A DNA stretch of 64,000 nt, taken from Euptelea pleiosperma (taxonomy: Eukaryota > Streptophyta > Magnoliopsida > Ranunculales > Eupteleaceae). A program made the position numbers and the translations under genes. The stretch lies in contig CM068549.1 of the NCBI GenBank assembly GCA_035048495.1, forward strand, positions 2,637,059 to 2,701,058, read 5' to 3'. The stretch's first letter is position 1; each line of letters starts with the position of its first letter. Positions 36,316 to 48,129 of the stretch are shown piece by piece. Under the pieces are notes generated by a model. It saw nothing but the letters and a program-made list of their open reading frames with translations. It had not been told where the DNA came from and did not search any database.

Positions 36316-37229
36316 TGAAAGTAGGTTTTTTCTGCGTCGTTGGTTACAGAAACCCTAATTCCAACAAAATTTGTATCTTTTCCGATTTAATTCCTGCAAA
36401 AATAGTAATTCTTGCACAGTGGGAAGTGTCGGATGTCGATCCGCACTCGGGATTAGTCGGATTAATGCAATAACGAACATGATATGACAGATTTTTGCTT
36501 GAAATTGTGGAAAAACATGCTAGAGAGGATGGAAAATATGGAAAAAGAATGATGGGTGAGTGATTTAAACATGTATGAGAGAGATTTTTATTAATTACTA
36601 AACATAAATAAAAGAGAGAATTATAATTAAACACATTAATGTAAGATGAAAATGAACTAACCAAAATTTTATGAAGAGCAAATATCCAACCAACATTTTT
36701 GCAATAAGAAAGCACTAAACTAATCTTAAAAATCAATAAAAAAAATAAGAGATTCTAGAGAGGGAAACAAGAAAGACAAAATGTCCTAGAAAGAGAAAGA
36801 AATATAGAATGTAGAGAGAGACTACTAGAGAGAGAAAAATCAAAGGGAGAAATAGAGAAGAAAGTGACGAAGAAAGGATTAGGGAACTCACGAGAAACTT
36901 ACCATGGACAACGAGGGTGGCTAGCCTTGGAGGAGCAGGTGGTGTTCATGGGCTTCAACCTGCAACTATGGAGGATGGGTGAGCGGCGGCGAGTCGAAGG
37001 AAATGAGCAACCTGGATGCTGAACGGTGGGTGTTGAAGGTTGCTTCAATAGAGGACGAAGCAGGAAGAGGCCAAGACCATTGCTGACTGTGCAAGACTTG
37101 GAGATCACCAGCTATGAAGAAGAACTACAGCATGGGCGGTGGTGGAAGAACAAAATAACGGCCTGCAAGAGTTGCAGGTGTGGGCGCTGAAGGTGAGAAG
37201 TCGGGCTTCACCCTGAGTTGCAGACCACG
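36316..37229 (-). repeat. 5' LTR of element B, first part
   Basis: This is the U5 side of the LTR, next to the primer site. It is nearly identical to 24254-25167. It is interrupted at the target site CCACG (37225-37229) by a nested solo LTR, and the rest continues at 43040-44784. Confidence 0.95.
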
Positions 37230-37666
37230 TGATATTCGCTCAAAAGTGCTTATTTTAAGCAATTATCCTTTTAGCGTTATTGCATTCTCCCACGTTAAAA
37301 TACTCTATTTATCTACTTTTCTACGTAAGAGTCTCTTTTGTTGCGTAGAACACACTTTTCTGGACGAAATGGTATATTTGCATTCATTAAACACATTTTC
37401 GGAAGTCTAGACATTTAGTCATTCTGATAGAGTCTCATTATGCGCTTCTTCTGTCGCAGGAAACCCCGATGGGACAATTCTCGAGACTTGCAAGCCCACA
37501 TCGATCAGGAAAGCCCATTATCAAAGCTTAAAGAGACCACATGCTATGACTAAAAGATATGGGCTGAATAAGAGGACCAAAAAGCCGGCCCAAAGAACCA
37601 CGAGAGCGGGAGAGCTGATAACCAAGAGAAGGACCAAAGCATTTAAAGCCACATCAAATGATGGCC

Positions 37667-37720
37667 TGCTCTACTGGCAAAGCTCAAGTGAAGAACAATG
37701 GAAAACCAGGGTTCATGACC
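37667..37720 (+). other. tRNA-like module
   Basis: TGCTCTACTGGCAAAGC (37667-37683) and GGTTCATGACC (37710-37720) are 43 bases apart. This copy is intermediate between the TGCTCAATTGG type and the CTCTACTGG type. Confidence 0.45.
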
Positions 37721-38394
37721 CTCTGCCAATACTTTTTCTGATATTTTCTCTCTCATCTCTCCTTATTTTCTCTCTCTTCATTTCTCGGTCCTCGAATCTA
37801 TTGACTTAACCCCAGAACTCCTGCTCATTGGCTCTGTCTCATCTCCCTTAGCTTTCTGACCGTTGGATCTTCCATCGGGCCGTTGAATCTCTATAGATCG
37901 CCATGTGATCTATCAATTCTATGCATCCGACCATCCGATCGTGCTACTGATCAGTCGATCATCCATCCTATCAACCACCCGATCTCCATTGTAAAATATC
38001 AGTCCCTAAGGCAGGTTTGATTGTAGAGAAATGCCTCAGATGATTGATTGTGGCTGAGAGCGTAGAGCTCGATTTCCGAAGAAAGGAAAATACATCTTTC
38101 CTTGATGGGTATTTCAAGGGGAAAATGCATTTTTCTCCCCTGGCAACCAAACACACCCTAACCCACATCCATCGAGCCCAGTGGCCCACTATCCTTCTCA
38201 CCTACCTTCTGGCCCATGGCCGATGCACTCTGGGCCCACGATTTTTAGCGTTCCCATTGGCCAACCACTGGCCGACTCGTGGCGTCATCTCTCGGCCAAC
38301 CACTGGCCAACACGTGGCATCAGCTCTTGGCCTAGTGGTCATGACCAAACGGCCCATAAACCTCGAGCCCAAGCCCGCAAGTTCAAATAGACAA

Positions 38395-38808
38395 ATAAAA
38401 AATAAAAAATAAAAAATAAAAAAATAAAAAAATAAAAAATAAAAAAAAAAATAAAAAAAAAATAGATTTTTTTTAGAAACCGTGAGTTTCCAAAAGAGAA
38501 ACCCACGGCTTCTCTATTAGAGGAGAGCCTTCTCTTCTTTGAGGGCTCTCTCTTTTTTTTCTCTTTCTCCCTCTTTCTCCTTTCTCTTCCTTTTCTTCTT
38601 CTTCCTTCCTCTTCCGGCGACCTTTCTCCGGCGAGTTGGTGGAGCGCCCCCCCCTTTTCTTCTTTTTCTTCTTTCTTCTTCTTTCTTCTTTCTTCTTTCT
38701 TCTTTCTTCTTTCTTCTTCTTCTTCTTCTTCTTCTTCTTCTTCTTCTCCCTTTTCGTCTTTGTCTTCTTCTTAATCTGCTCACCGGAGTTGCAAGTCTGC
38801 AACTCCGG
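38395..38808 (+). repeat. A-rich tract, stem-loop, TTC repeats and hairpin in the outer LTR
   Basis: AAAAAT-type repeats (38395-38462) are followed by a stem-loop with arms close to CCGTGGGTTTC (38478-38508). Pyrimidine-rich TTC/TTTC repeats (38650-38755) and a CCGGAGTTGCA hairpin with a 4-base loop (38783-38808) come next. The order matches the U3-leader-hairpin order in other copies. Confidence 0.7.
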
Positions 38809-39871
38809 CCACCTGCAACTCCGGTTGCTGCTTTGGTTCAGTCTCCCCACGCCTCATTCCCTCTTTCCTTCTCCATCTCTTACTGCCCCCCCCCACGAGT
38901 CTAGTCTGCCTCTCTTCCTTGCTGCTGCCGCCCATTCACCTGCACATCCTCCACCGCCTCCTCCATCAGCCGGAGTTGCAGGTTTGCAACTCCGGTTCTC
39001 TGATATTCGCTCAAAAGTGCTTATTTTAAGCAATTATCCTTTTAGCGTTATTGCATTCTCCTACGTAAAATACTCTATTTACCTACTTTTCTACGTAAGA
39101 GTCTCTTCTGTTGCGTAGAACACACTTTTCTGGACGAAATGGTATATTTGCATGCATTAAACACATTTTCGGAAGTCTAGATATTAAGCCGTTCTGATAA
39201 AGTCTCATTACGCACTTCTTCTGTCGTAGGAAACCCCGATGGGACGATTCTCAAGACTTGTGGGCCCAAATCGATCATGAAAGCCCATTATCAAAGCTTA
39301 AAAAGCCCACATGCTATGACTAGAAGATATGGGCCAAATATGGGCTAAATAAGAGGACCAAAAAGCCGGCCCAAAGAACGAAGAGAGTAGGAGAGCCAAT
39401 GACCAAGAGACGGACCAAAGCGTTTAAAGCCACATGAGTCAGCAAAGAATGATGGTCGACTCTACTGGAGAAGCGTGAGGATGTCACAGTGAAGACCAGG
39501 GTTCCAGACCCTCCGCCAGTGCTTTTTTCCATTTTTTTTGATACTTTTTCTCTCATTTCTTCTTATTCTCTCTCTCTCTTCATTTCTCGATCCTCGAATC
39601 TACTGACTTAACCCCAGAACTCCTACCCTTCGGCTCTATCTCATCTCCCTTAGCTTTCTGACCGTTGGATCTTCCATCGGACCGTTGGATCTTCAATCGA
39701 ACCGTTGGATCTCTCTAGATCCGTCGATCTACCAATCTAGGTCCCAATCAAGTCACCATCCATCCGATCGCCTTCAGAATGCCTGTCACATCATCTTGTG
39801 AGACGATGGACATCATCAGTCCATGTGGGCCAGTAGCCGGGCCCATCAGCATCGACCCGCTGTCCGACCAG

Positions 39872-40055
39872 TTAGTGGACCCCGCGAATTTCAAAAATAA
39901 TTTTAATTAAATGGGGGGTCCACTAATTGGGGAGATTCCCCATAGAAAAGTAGCATTTTACTTAAAAAAAAAAAAAAAAAAAAAAAATTAAAAATATTTT
40001 TTTTATTTAAAAAAATACCCTATTTCCATTAATGGAAATAGGGAGCTTTATAAGA
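39872..40055 (+). promoter_or_regulatory. Promoter palindrome stack and TATA-like box
   Basis: In order: a 12-bp perfect inverted repeat, TTAGTGGACCCC (39872-39883) and GGGGTCCACTAA (39915-39926), around an AT-rich spacer; a short TGGGGA/TCCCCA palindrome; an A-rich tract; a perfect 26-base palindrome (40018-40043, half-site CCCTATTTCCATT); and CTTTATAAGA (40046-40055). The same order is kept in the LTRs at 10815 and 45125 and in both LTRs of B. The TATA-like box is about 1.05 kb into the LTR. Confidence 0.6.
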
Positions 40056-40198
40056 GGAAGGAGAAGGGTTCGTTCGAACCCTAATCCCCCTCTTTTCTTC
40101 TCCTCTCTTCCCCGAATCTTCTCCCCACGTTTTCCCTTCCTTCTTCTCCTTCTTTTTCTTCTTCGTCTTCTTCTTCTTCTTCGTTCTCTTAACCGTCG

Positions 40199-40681
40199 CC
40201 GGAGTTGCAAACAGCAACTCCGGTCGTCTTCTTCACATACCATCGCCAGCACGTCCTCCTCCCCCTCTCCTCCTATTCTTCTTCTTCTTCTTCTTCTTCT
40301 TCTTCTTCTTCTTCTTCTTCTTCTTCTTCTTCTTCTTCTCCTTCTTCTTCTTCTTCTTCGTTTTCTTCTTCTTTTGCCGGAGTTGCAGGTCTGCAACTCC
40401 GGCCGGCGAACTGCGCTCCACCACAGTCCTCTTCACAGCATGCTACGGTGAGCCCTTCTCACATTCTATTCCTCTCTTCTATCCTCTCTATCTTCCCTCA
40501 ACACGTTACACAACTCTTACCTCTCTCTTCACCGTTCTTTCCACTCCAAGAAGAGGAGCCGTCAGCCACCACCGTCCTCCATTAGAGGCCTGCAACCACG
40601 ACCTCTTGATCCGCCACCATCACCAGCGACCGCCCTCTCCTTCATCTCCAACGGTTGCTGGAGTTGCAACCTGCAACTCCA
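40199..40681 (+). repeat. Three CCGGAGTTGCAG hairpins and a TTC microsatellite
   Basis: Hairpins are at 40199-40223, 40377-40402 (12-bp perfect arms, 2-base loop) and 40659-40681 (arms TGGAGTTGCA/TGCAACTCCA). A long TTC run occupies 40276-40345 between the first two. All lie downstream of the TATA-like box. Confidence 0.8.
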
Positions 40682-43039
40682 GTCCGTCAAGTTGCCTCCC
40701 ACACCGCTGTCATCTCTCTCTCAAAAGAAAAGAGATAAAAAATTAAAAAAAAAAAAAAGAGAGGAAGAAAGAAATAAAAAAAAAAAAATCAGAAAAGAGA
40801 ATAAGAAGAAAGAGGGGAGGAACATCCTCACCTGGTTCGTCCGCCTCCTCCACCGTCTCCTAGAGCCAACTCACGGCTTGCTCTTTGCTGCACTCACCAC
40901 CCGCATGGATTCCACCACCGTTACATCCTCAACAAGCTGCTGCTACACCAGTGCAAATCTTGCAAGCAGCACCTCCCTGAATCCTCTCTAAGCCGTTCTC
41001 TCCCCGGCCAAAACCTACAAGCTACTGCACTGCCCTTCTGCTCTCCATTCAAGTTGGCAGTCGGATTGCAACTCCACATCAAGCATCGCACCTCCACCAT
41101 CATCTTCTCTCGGTGATCATGGCGAATCACCACACATGTGCTGCCTCCTTTCCCTACACCATCATCATCGCCATCTCCCCGTCACCATGATCAACACGGG
41201 CACATCCAACAGTGGTTCAAAAAGGTAACAATTAACCTTCTCTCACTCCATTCTCTCATCCTTTCTCTCTCTAGGATAGGTCTTCCTCTCCCTACTTTTC
41301 TCACCTACTTTCATTCTTCTTTCTCTCTCTCTCTATCTCTACAATCTCCTCTCTACTTTCTCTCTCTAGTTCTCTCTTTCTCTCTCTAGTTTATTTTAAT
41401 TTTTTTTATTGCTTATAATTCAGTTATTTTTACTTGATTGTAAGAGATATTTTCGAATGAATGAAATTGATTTGAATAATATTATGTCCCATTCTCTGCA
41501 AATTTCCCATCATTTTATGTCATTATCGCGCTAATCCGACTAATCCCGAGTGCGGATCGACATCCGACACAAATCCCTATACAATATTGCTCATTTTACA
41601 GGTTAAATGTCTCGGATAATTACAAATCTTGTTGAGTCTAGGGTTTCCGTAACCAACGACGCGGAAAAACCCTACTTTCATTCTCTCCACAGCAAACAAA
41701 AAAAAAAAAAAAAGAAGAGAAAAGAGGAGAGAAAAGGAGACATCACTCACCTTGTTCCCATCACCGCTGGCGACCTCCTTGGGCTGCTGTTCGTCGTCTT
41801 CTAGGCGAGCTTGCTGCTGCCCACACCTGCAACCTACTAAATCTTAACGCCCTGAACCACCACTCCGGCGAGCCACCTCATTCCACTCCTCTCCCTTACA
41901 GATTTCTGGTCTGCAACGGCATGCACCCTTCTCTCCTTCACGTCTACTCCCCTCTCAAGAACTGAAACTAGCCACCTCTCCCTTTTGCCATCCACCGTCT
42001 TCATCCCACACAGTGGCTGTTTTCCAACAGCACCACCGTCTCCATCAACACTGCCCTTTCTCTAAGCCGTTTGTGCCAACTGCCATTGGAGCCGCACCAC
42101 CGTCTCATCATTCAACCACAGTCTCATCATTCGGCCATCTTCTCCAACCTCCCACGAATCAGTAGTATCTGCAACTCCGTCCACCATATCACCATCTCTC
42201 TAACAACTGGCAGCACGTGCAACACCCCTCTCCTACAGCCTTGGTTCATGTTTCTCCATCGTCTCCAATGCCAACCCACCGATCCTACACACGGGCTCTC
42301 CATCAAGGCCTACCGAGATTCCCTATTCCATCTTCAAAACAAACCTTGATCAACCTCTCCGGTAAGTTTGATGGTGAGTTTCTCTTATTTTAATTCTCTC
42401 CCTCTAACTTCTTTCTCTAAATTTGATTTTCTCTCTCATCTCTCTAGGACTCTCTCTAGTTTCTCTATCTTCTCCTCATTCTCTCTCTAGGAAACCCCTT
42501 TAGTTGCACTTTCTCTCTCTACATTTTAGTTCTTTTCTCTCTCTCTATGTCATTTTTGGCTTCTTCTTGTTTTCTCTCTCTAGACTAGCTTTCTCTCTCT
42601 AAATCTTCACTAGGGTTTCATTATTTTCCTTTATTTTATTTTATTTCATGTCAACTCAATTTTGTTCCAATGTAATGGATGGTTGTTTATGCATTAATGA
42701 AGCATTTTTCTTGATATTTAAGGTTTGATTTATTTCGCATTTTTTTGTTTTAATTAGAAGGTAATGGTATCTCTATCAAGAACATGTTTTAAAAATCCAC
42801 TTCAAATCACCACTCTCAGCCCCACTATCATTAGCATCAATTTCTATGGAAAAATCCGTCATTTTATGTTCTTATTTGCGCTAATCCGACTAATCCCGAG
42901 TGCGGATCGACATCTGACACGAATCCCTATACAAAGCCTGTAATTTTGCAGGAATTTTGAGGCTCGGATCAAATTACAAATCTTGTTGATTCTAGGGTTT
43001 CCGTAACCAACGACGCGGGAAAATCCTACTTTCACCACG

Positions 43040-43799
43040 GCTAGGAGAAAGACGCACAGCCTAAACCACTTTTAGGAGGTGTAAAGAGCAGCAAGGAGAA
43101 GCATGTTGGCGAGCCCGATCTGTCCAAACGTTGATAATAGCTTTGAGGAACGACTAAAGGAGTAACAGGTGCTTTTCTTGGAGGTCCTCTAGTGCAACTC
43201 CGGTGAAACAAACCAGCAAAGGTGTTGCTGGTTGTGTTGGCCGTGAGAACGGTGACTGGCTATGGGGTAGTGGCTTGTGAAGAGGCAGCAACAATGATGA
43301 AGGGGGGGCGAGCTGGGCTTGCACTCCAGCAGGTAGGAGTCTTTCCTCTTTTTCTTCTTTTCTCTCCCTCTATCCTTTTTTTTTTTTTTTTTTTTTTTGT
43401 TTTTCTGTTTGGAGAAACGGTGGAGAGTGAGGTCGGCTGAGAAAGAGGAGGAAGAAAGGGGTGGCTGGGGTTGTGAATAGAGGGAGGGAGAGGAGGTAAA
43501 GGAGAAGACGACGTGCAGAGGTCTGCAGCAGGTGGAGGCGGTTCAGATGCTGGCCGGAGTTGCAGGCTGCAACTCCGGTGGAAAAAATGGTGAAGAAGAT
43601 GAAGAAGGTGGAAGAGAAGTGGAGAAAAACAGCCAAGAGAGGGGGAAAACGTGGTGGATGGTTTTGGGAGAGAGAGGAGGGGATTAGAGGAGGATTAGGG
43701 TTTGGAAAAATTAGGGTTCGTCCCCCTCCTTCCCCCTTTTAAAGCTTCCCTATTTCCTTTAATGGAAATAGGGGGTTTTTGAAAATAAAAAAAATAAGA

Positions 43800-43842
<43 letters not shown>

Positions 43843-44784
43843 AGTAAAACACTACTTTTTTATGGGGAATCTCCCCAATTAGTGGACCCCCCATTTAATT
43901 AAAATTATTTTGAAATTCGCGGGGTCCACTAACTGGTCGGACAGCGGGTCGATGAAGATGGGCCCGGCTACTGGCCCGCATGGATTGATGATGTCTATCG
44001 TCTCACAAGATGATGTGACAGACAGTCTGATGGCGATCGGATGGATGGTGACTTGATTGGGACCCAGATTAGTAGATCGATGGATTTAGAGAGATCCAAC
44101 GGTCCGATGGAAGATCCAACGGTCAGAAAGCTAAGGGAGATGAGATAGAGCTGATGGGCAGGAGTTCTGGGGTTAGGTCAGTAGATTCGAGGACCGAGAG
44201 ATGAAGAGAGAGAGAGAATAAGGAGAGATGAGAGAGAAAGCATCAGAAAATAGAGATAAAGCACTGGCGGAGGGTCTGGAACCCTGGTCTTCACTGTGAC
44301 CATCCTCACGCTTCTCCAGTAGAGTCGACTATCATTCTTTGCTGACTCATGTGGCTTTAAACGCTTTGGTCCGTCTCTTGGTCATTGGCTCTCCTACTCT
44401 CTTCGTTCTTTGGGCCGGCTCTTTGGTCCTCTTATTCAGCCCATATTTGGCCCATATCTTCTAGTCATAGCATGTGGGCTCTTTAAGCTTTGATAATGGG
44501 CTTTCCTGATCAATGTGGGCTTGCAAGTCTCGAGAATTGTCCCATCGGGGTTTCCTGCGACAGAAGAGGCGCTTAATGAGGCTCTATCAGAATGACTTCA
44601 TGTCTAGACTTTCGAAAATGTGTTTAATGCATGCAAATATACCATTTCGTCCAGAAAAGTGTGTTCTACGCAACAAAAGAGACTCTTACGTAAAAAAGTA
44701 GATAAATAGAGTATTTTAACTTGGGAGAATGCAATAACGCTAAAAGGATAATTGCTTAAAATAAGCACTTTTGAGCGAATATCA
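43040..44784 (-). repeat. 5' LTR of element B, second part
   Basis: It continues from 37229 after the nested LTR and matches 25173-26921. It includes the hairpin (43554-43578), the TATA-like box (43735-43744), the palindrome, a TA tract and the tRNA-like module (44273-44326). It ends GCGAATATCA at 44784, followed by the target duplication GGTAA (44785-44789). Confidence 0.95.
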
Positions 44785-45124
44785 GGTAAGACTTACAAAC
44801 CATGAAAATGTTGTCCCTTTAAGGGAAATCGAAAACATCTTGGCCATTAACAGCAGGTTCATAGAATTTTCTCCACACTGAAATTCATACCTCACCAGGT
44901 GCTCGGCGAGATCAGTGGTCCCGTCATATGCTGTGAAAGTAGGGACCACAAAGCCAGCTGGGTACGACTGTTGAGAGATATTAGGGGTAAAGACACCCTT
45001 AGGGCTGGAAGGCCCCAAAGTTAGGTCTCTCTCACGTAGAATATGGTCAGCATATTCATAGAGTTGGGTAGGGTCCATAGTAATGTTGCTCCCTTGTCCA
45101 CTCTCGCTATTGACAGTAACCAGC
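44785..45124 (-). pseudogene. Element D gag, middle part
   Basis: The minus-strand frame contains MDPTQLYEYADHIL (methionine at 45078), then FTAYDGTTDLAEHLVRYEFQCG and LKGTTFSWFVSLT, the front of a Ty3/gypsy coat domain. At 44788 it meets element B, and beyond B the frame continues at 24248 with PQSISSWEQLKRAF. B therefore split one coat domain. Upstream the frame stays open (LVTVNSESGQGSNIT) until the LTR at 45125. Confidence 0.88.
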
Positions 45125-47654
45125 TGATATTCGCTTAAAAGTGCGTATTTTCCACTGTTAACTTCTAAGCGTTTTCAAACTCTCCTACGTTAAAATGCTC
45201 TATTTATCTACTTTTCTACGTAAGAGTCTCTTTTGTTGCGTAGAACACACTTTTCTGGACGAAATGGTATATTTGCATGCATTAAACACATTTTCGGAAG
45301 TCTAAACATGAATACATTCTGATAGAGTCTCATTACGCGCTTCTTCTGTCGCAGGAAACCCCGATGGGACAATTCTCGAGACTTGCGAGCCCACATGCTA
45401 TGACTAGAAGATATGGGCCAAATATGGGCTGAATAAGAGGACCAAAAAGCCTGCCCAAAGAACGAAGAGAGCAGGAGAGCCAATGACCAAGAGACGGACC
45501 AAAGCGTTTAAAGCCACATGAGTCAACAAGGAAGGATAGTCTACTCTACTAGAGAAGCGTGAGGATGGTCACAGTGAAGACTAGGGTTCCAGACCCTCTG
45601 CCATACTTTTATCTCCATTTTCTGATATTTTCTCTCTCATCTCTCCTTATTCTCTCTCTCTTCATCTCTCGGTCCTCAAATCTACTGACCTAACCCCAGA
45701 ACTCCTGCCCATTGGCTCTATCTCATCTCCCTTAGCTTTCTGACCGTTGGATCTTCAATCGGACCATTGGATCTTCCACCGGACCGTTGGATCTCTCTAG
45801 ATCCGTCGATCTACCAATCTGGGTCCCAATCAAGTCGACATCCATCCGATCGCCATCAGATTGTCTGTCATGTCATCTTGTGAGACGATGGACATCATCA
45901 ATCCATGTGGGCCAGTAGCCGGGCCCATCATCATCGACCCGCTGTCCGACTATTTAGTGGACCCCGTGAATTTCAAAATAATTTTAATTAAATTTTAAAA
46001 AATGGGGGGTCCACTAGATGGGGAAATTCCCCAAAGAAAAGTAGAGTTTTACTTAAAAAAAATATATATATATATATATTTTTTTTTCTTATTTTTTATT
46101 TTTGAAAAATACCCTATTTCCATTAAAGGAAATAGGGAGCTTTAAAAGGAGAAGGAGAGGGGTTCGTTCGAACCCTAATCCCCCTCTAATCCCCTCCATT
46201 CTCTCTCCCAACTCTCTTGCCCCTTCTTCCCCTCTGTTTTTGGCCATTTTCCCTCCTCTTCTTCACCTTCTTCTTCATCTTCTCCGTTCTTGTGTCTCGC
46301 CGGAGTTGCAGAACTCCAGCCATCTGCAACTCCATTTTTATCCCCCTTAGCTCCATCTCCTAGCCTCCTTCTTCCTCCTCTCGTCTACGCTCCCTGCTGC
46401 TGCGTGAAGGACGGTCGCATCCCTCTTCTCTTGACACTGTAACAACGCCTCCACAGCCGCTGCAACTCCGCCTGGCACCGCCCCTTGCCGCTACACCGCT
46501 GCTCCCTGTTCCTCCGCCAGCCACTTGCTCCGCCTCTACCATCACCACCAGGCCGTCACTTCCTTCTTTGGATGGCTTCATCTCCTCCACGTTATCATCT
46601 CTCATTGCCGCTGCAAATCTACCATGCACCAGCAACTCTTGATCTCTCCATTGCTTCTTCTCTCTCGACTTCTACAAAGCTACCATCACCAGTTCTGGTT
46701 CCACCGTGTAAGCCATTCATCCACCTCTTCACTAGCAAGAACTACTTGCTGTACCCGACCTGTGGTGCTCTAAACACCACAACCTGCAACTCCGGTCGGA
46801 AACACCTCCCCCATCTCCGTTCACCACCTGTGCACCGCTCTTCTCCCTGGACAGACCAGCAAACCACGACCTTGGTCATGCACTCTTTCATTGCTGGACA
46901 TACCATACCAGCAACTCTCACCGATGTTCACCTCCTTGCAAAGTCACCACCGTCCCTAGTTCACCATCATGCAACATCACCTTCTTCAACGGTGTTGTTT
47001 CTCCTTCACCTAACAGAAAAATTCCATGGCTAGCAAGCACGGTGTGGTCGGGCCCACCATCATGGCCGAGCTCCCCCTTCAATGGTCCATCTCCGATCCT
47101 TCTCCCAATGGTAAGTGGTAATCATTTTTTCTCTCTACTTTTCTCACTTTCTTTCTCTAGATATCCCTTTCTCTCTCTAGGGTTCTATATCTATCACTTT
47201 CTTTCTCTTATTTCTCACTCTAAAAACCCTTATTCTCTATCATTCTCTCTCTAAGGTTTCTCTACTTCTATCTTTCTCTCTCTAAAAATCTCTCTCTTTA
47301 GTTAGTTTTTTTTATGCTTTTTTGTATATAGTTTCTCGTTCAATCAATGTACGCACATTTATTTATTTCAATCAATAACATGGTTTCCTTTAAATGTAGT
47401 GTCTTCTTGTTGATTATTTCCTATGCTTTTAGTAGTTGATAGTTTCTCTCTCTAAAAATAAAAATAATGTTTCAAAATCCAATTTCATCTCTCTCATCTC
47501 TCCATGAATTTTTGACAATTTTTTAATTATAATCGTTCTTTGATTTGTATGAGCTAAGCCCGAGTGCGGATCAACATCCGACACGAGCCACTGTGCAAAA
47601 TAAACTATTTTACAGGTTAAAAGTCTCGGATAATTAAAAATGTGTTGAAATTAG
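45125..47654 (+). mobile_element. 3'-truncated solo Athila-like LTR inside element D
   Basis: It begins TGATATTCGCTT and follows the LTR consensus to TGTTGAAATTAG. It then stops about 42 bases before the usual end and joins directly to element D (CTGGTGCTG). The left flank is CCAGC and only AGC is repeated at the right junction, consistent with a small deletion that removed the LTR end and part of the target duplication. It has a tRNA-like module (45542-45595), a promoter palindrome (46112-46137), CTTTAAAAGG (46140-46149) and a hairpin (46300-46319). Confidence 0.88.
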
Positions 47655-47715
47655 CTGGTGCTGTTGTTGAAGTCTGGGCTTTCTGGTGTAGGGGGACTTG
47701 CCCATCTCTCATTTC

Positions 47716-48129
47716 TCATAACTGCGACTGCAGGTGCCTCAATTGATCCCTGAAGGCCATGTTCTGTTCCCTGATGGCCCGATGGGAATCCAGTTCTTCC
47801 ACGGAGGGCCCCTCCATAGGCCCTTTCCCTACAGTCTTTTCCATTTGGGCTGAAAGCCGTCCCATCTCCTGCCGAAGTTGTTCCATCTCTGTGTGCTGAT
47901 GCTCGGATGGGTCTAAAGCCATGAGTTCTTGATATTGCTGCACAAGGCTGTCAATACAATCCAAAAGTCTGGAATTAAAATGAGTCGGAACAGCTTGCTC
48001 TCGCACCTCTACAGCTGTTCGTATTGCTTCCTCGATATTCAATCCAACCCAGTTCTTGCCAGTCATATGCCTTCTACTCAGAAATCCATGAAAGAAGAAG
48101 AAACCTTCAATAGGGTAGCTTATACTCAT
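47716..48129 (-). pseudogene. Element D gag N-terminal region
   Basis: This open frame of 137 codons is upstream of the coat domain of D. It contains NIEEAIRTAVEVREQAVP and a charged, glutamate- and glutamine-rich stretch (EMEQLRQEMGRLSAQMEK), probably a coiled coil. The position between leader and coat domain suggests the N-terminus of Gag. The first residues from 48129 may be leader, as no strong start context is visible. I do not recognise a specific family for this part. Confidence 0.6.

Larger units (their letters stand above)
39001..41680 (+). mobile_element. Innermost solo Athila-like LTR
   Basis: It starts TGATATTCGCTC, ends CCTACTTTCA and is flanked by TTCTC (38996-39000 and 41681-41685). 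At 2680 bp it is of the same length class as element B's LTRs. It is the fourth level of nesting: D, B, the LTR at 37230, and this one. It contains the promoter palindromes and TATA-like box (39872-40055), a TTC microsatellite (40276-40345) and three hairpins. Confidence 0.95.
37230..43034 (+). mobile_element. Solo Athila-like LTR inside the 5' LTR of element B, itself interrupted
   Basis: It starts TGATATTCGCTC, ends CCTACTTTCA and is flanked by CCACG (37225-37229 and 43035-43039). The uninterrupted site is visible in the 3' LTR of B near 25165. Without the inner LTR (39001-41680 plus a 5-bp duplication) it is about 3.12 kb. It has a tRNA-like module (37667-37720), an A/AAAAT-rich tract (38395-38462), a stem-loop (38478-38508), TTC-rich repeats (38650-38755) and hairpins at 38783-38808 and 38970-38995. 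Confidence 0.95.
24254..44784 (-). mobile_element. Element B: complete, young Athila-like Ty3/gypsy retrotransposon
   Basis: The minus-strand order is 5' LTR (36316-37229 plus 43040-44784), primer site, leader, gag-pol in one frame (34607-28851), 3' non-coding region, polypurine tract and 3' LTR (24254-26921). Its own length without the nested LTR pair and one 5-bp duplication is about 14.7 kb. The two LTRs are nearly identical: only scattered single-base differences are seen, such as GCATAGTGGG against GCACAGTGGG. The insertion is therefore recent. It sits in the gag gene of element D. Confidence 0.95.

Noticed and set aside
40007..40396. Open frame rich in arginine and lysine over the TTC microsatellite
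   Set aside because: Low-complexity translation of a simple repeat inside an LTR; the same happens at 38473-38850 and 11824-12027.
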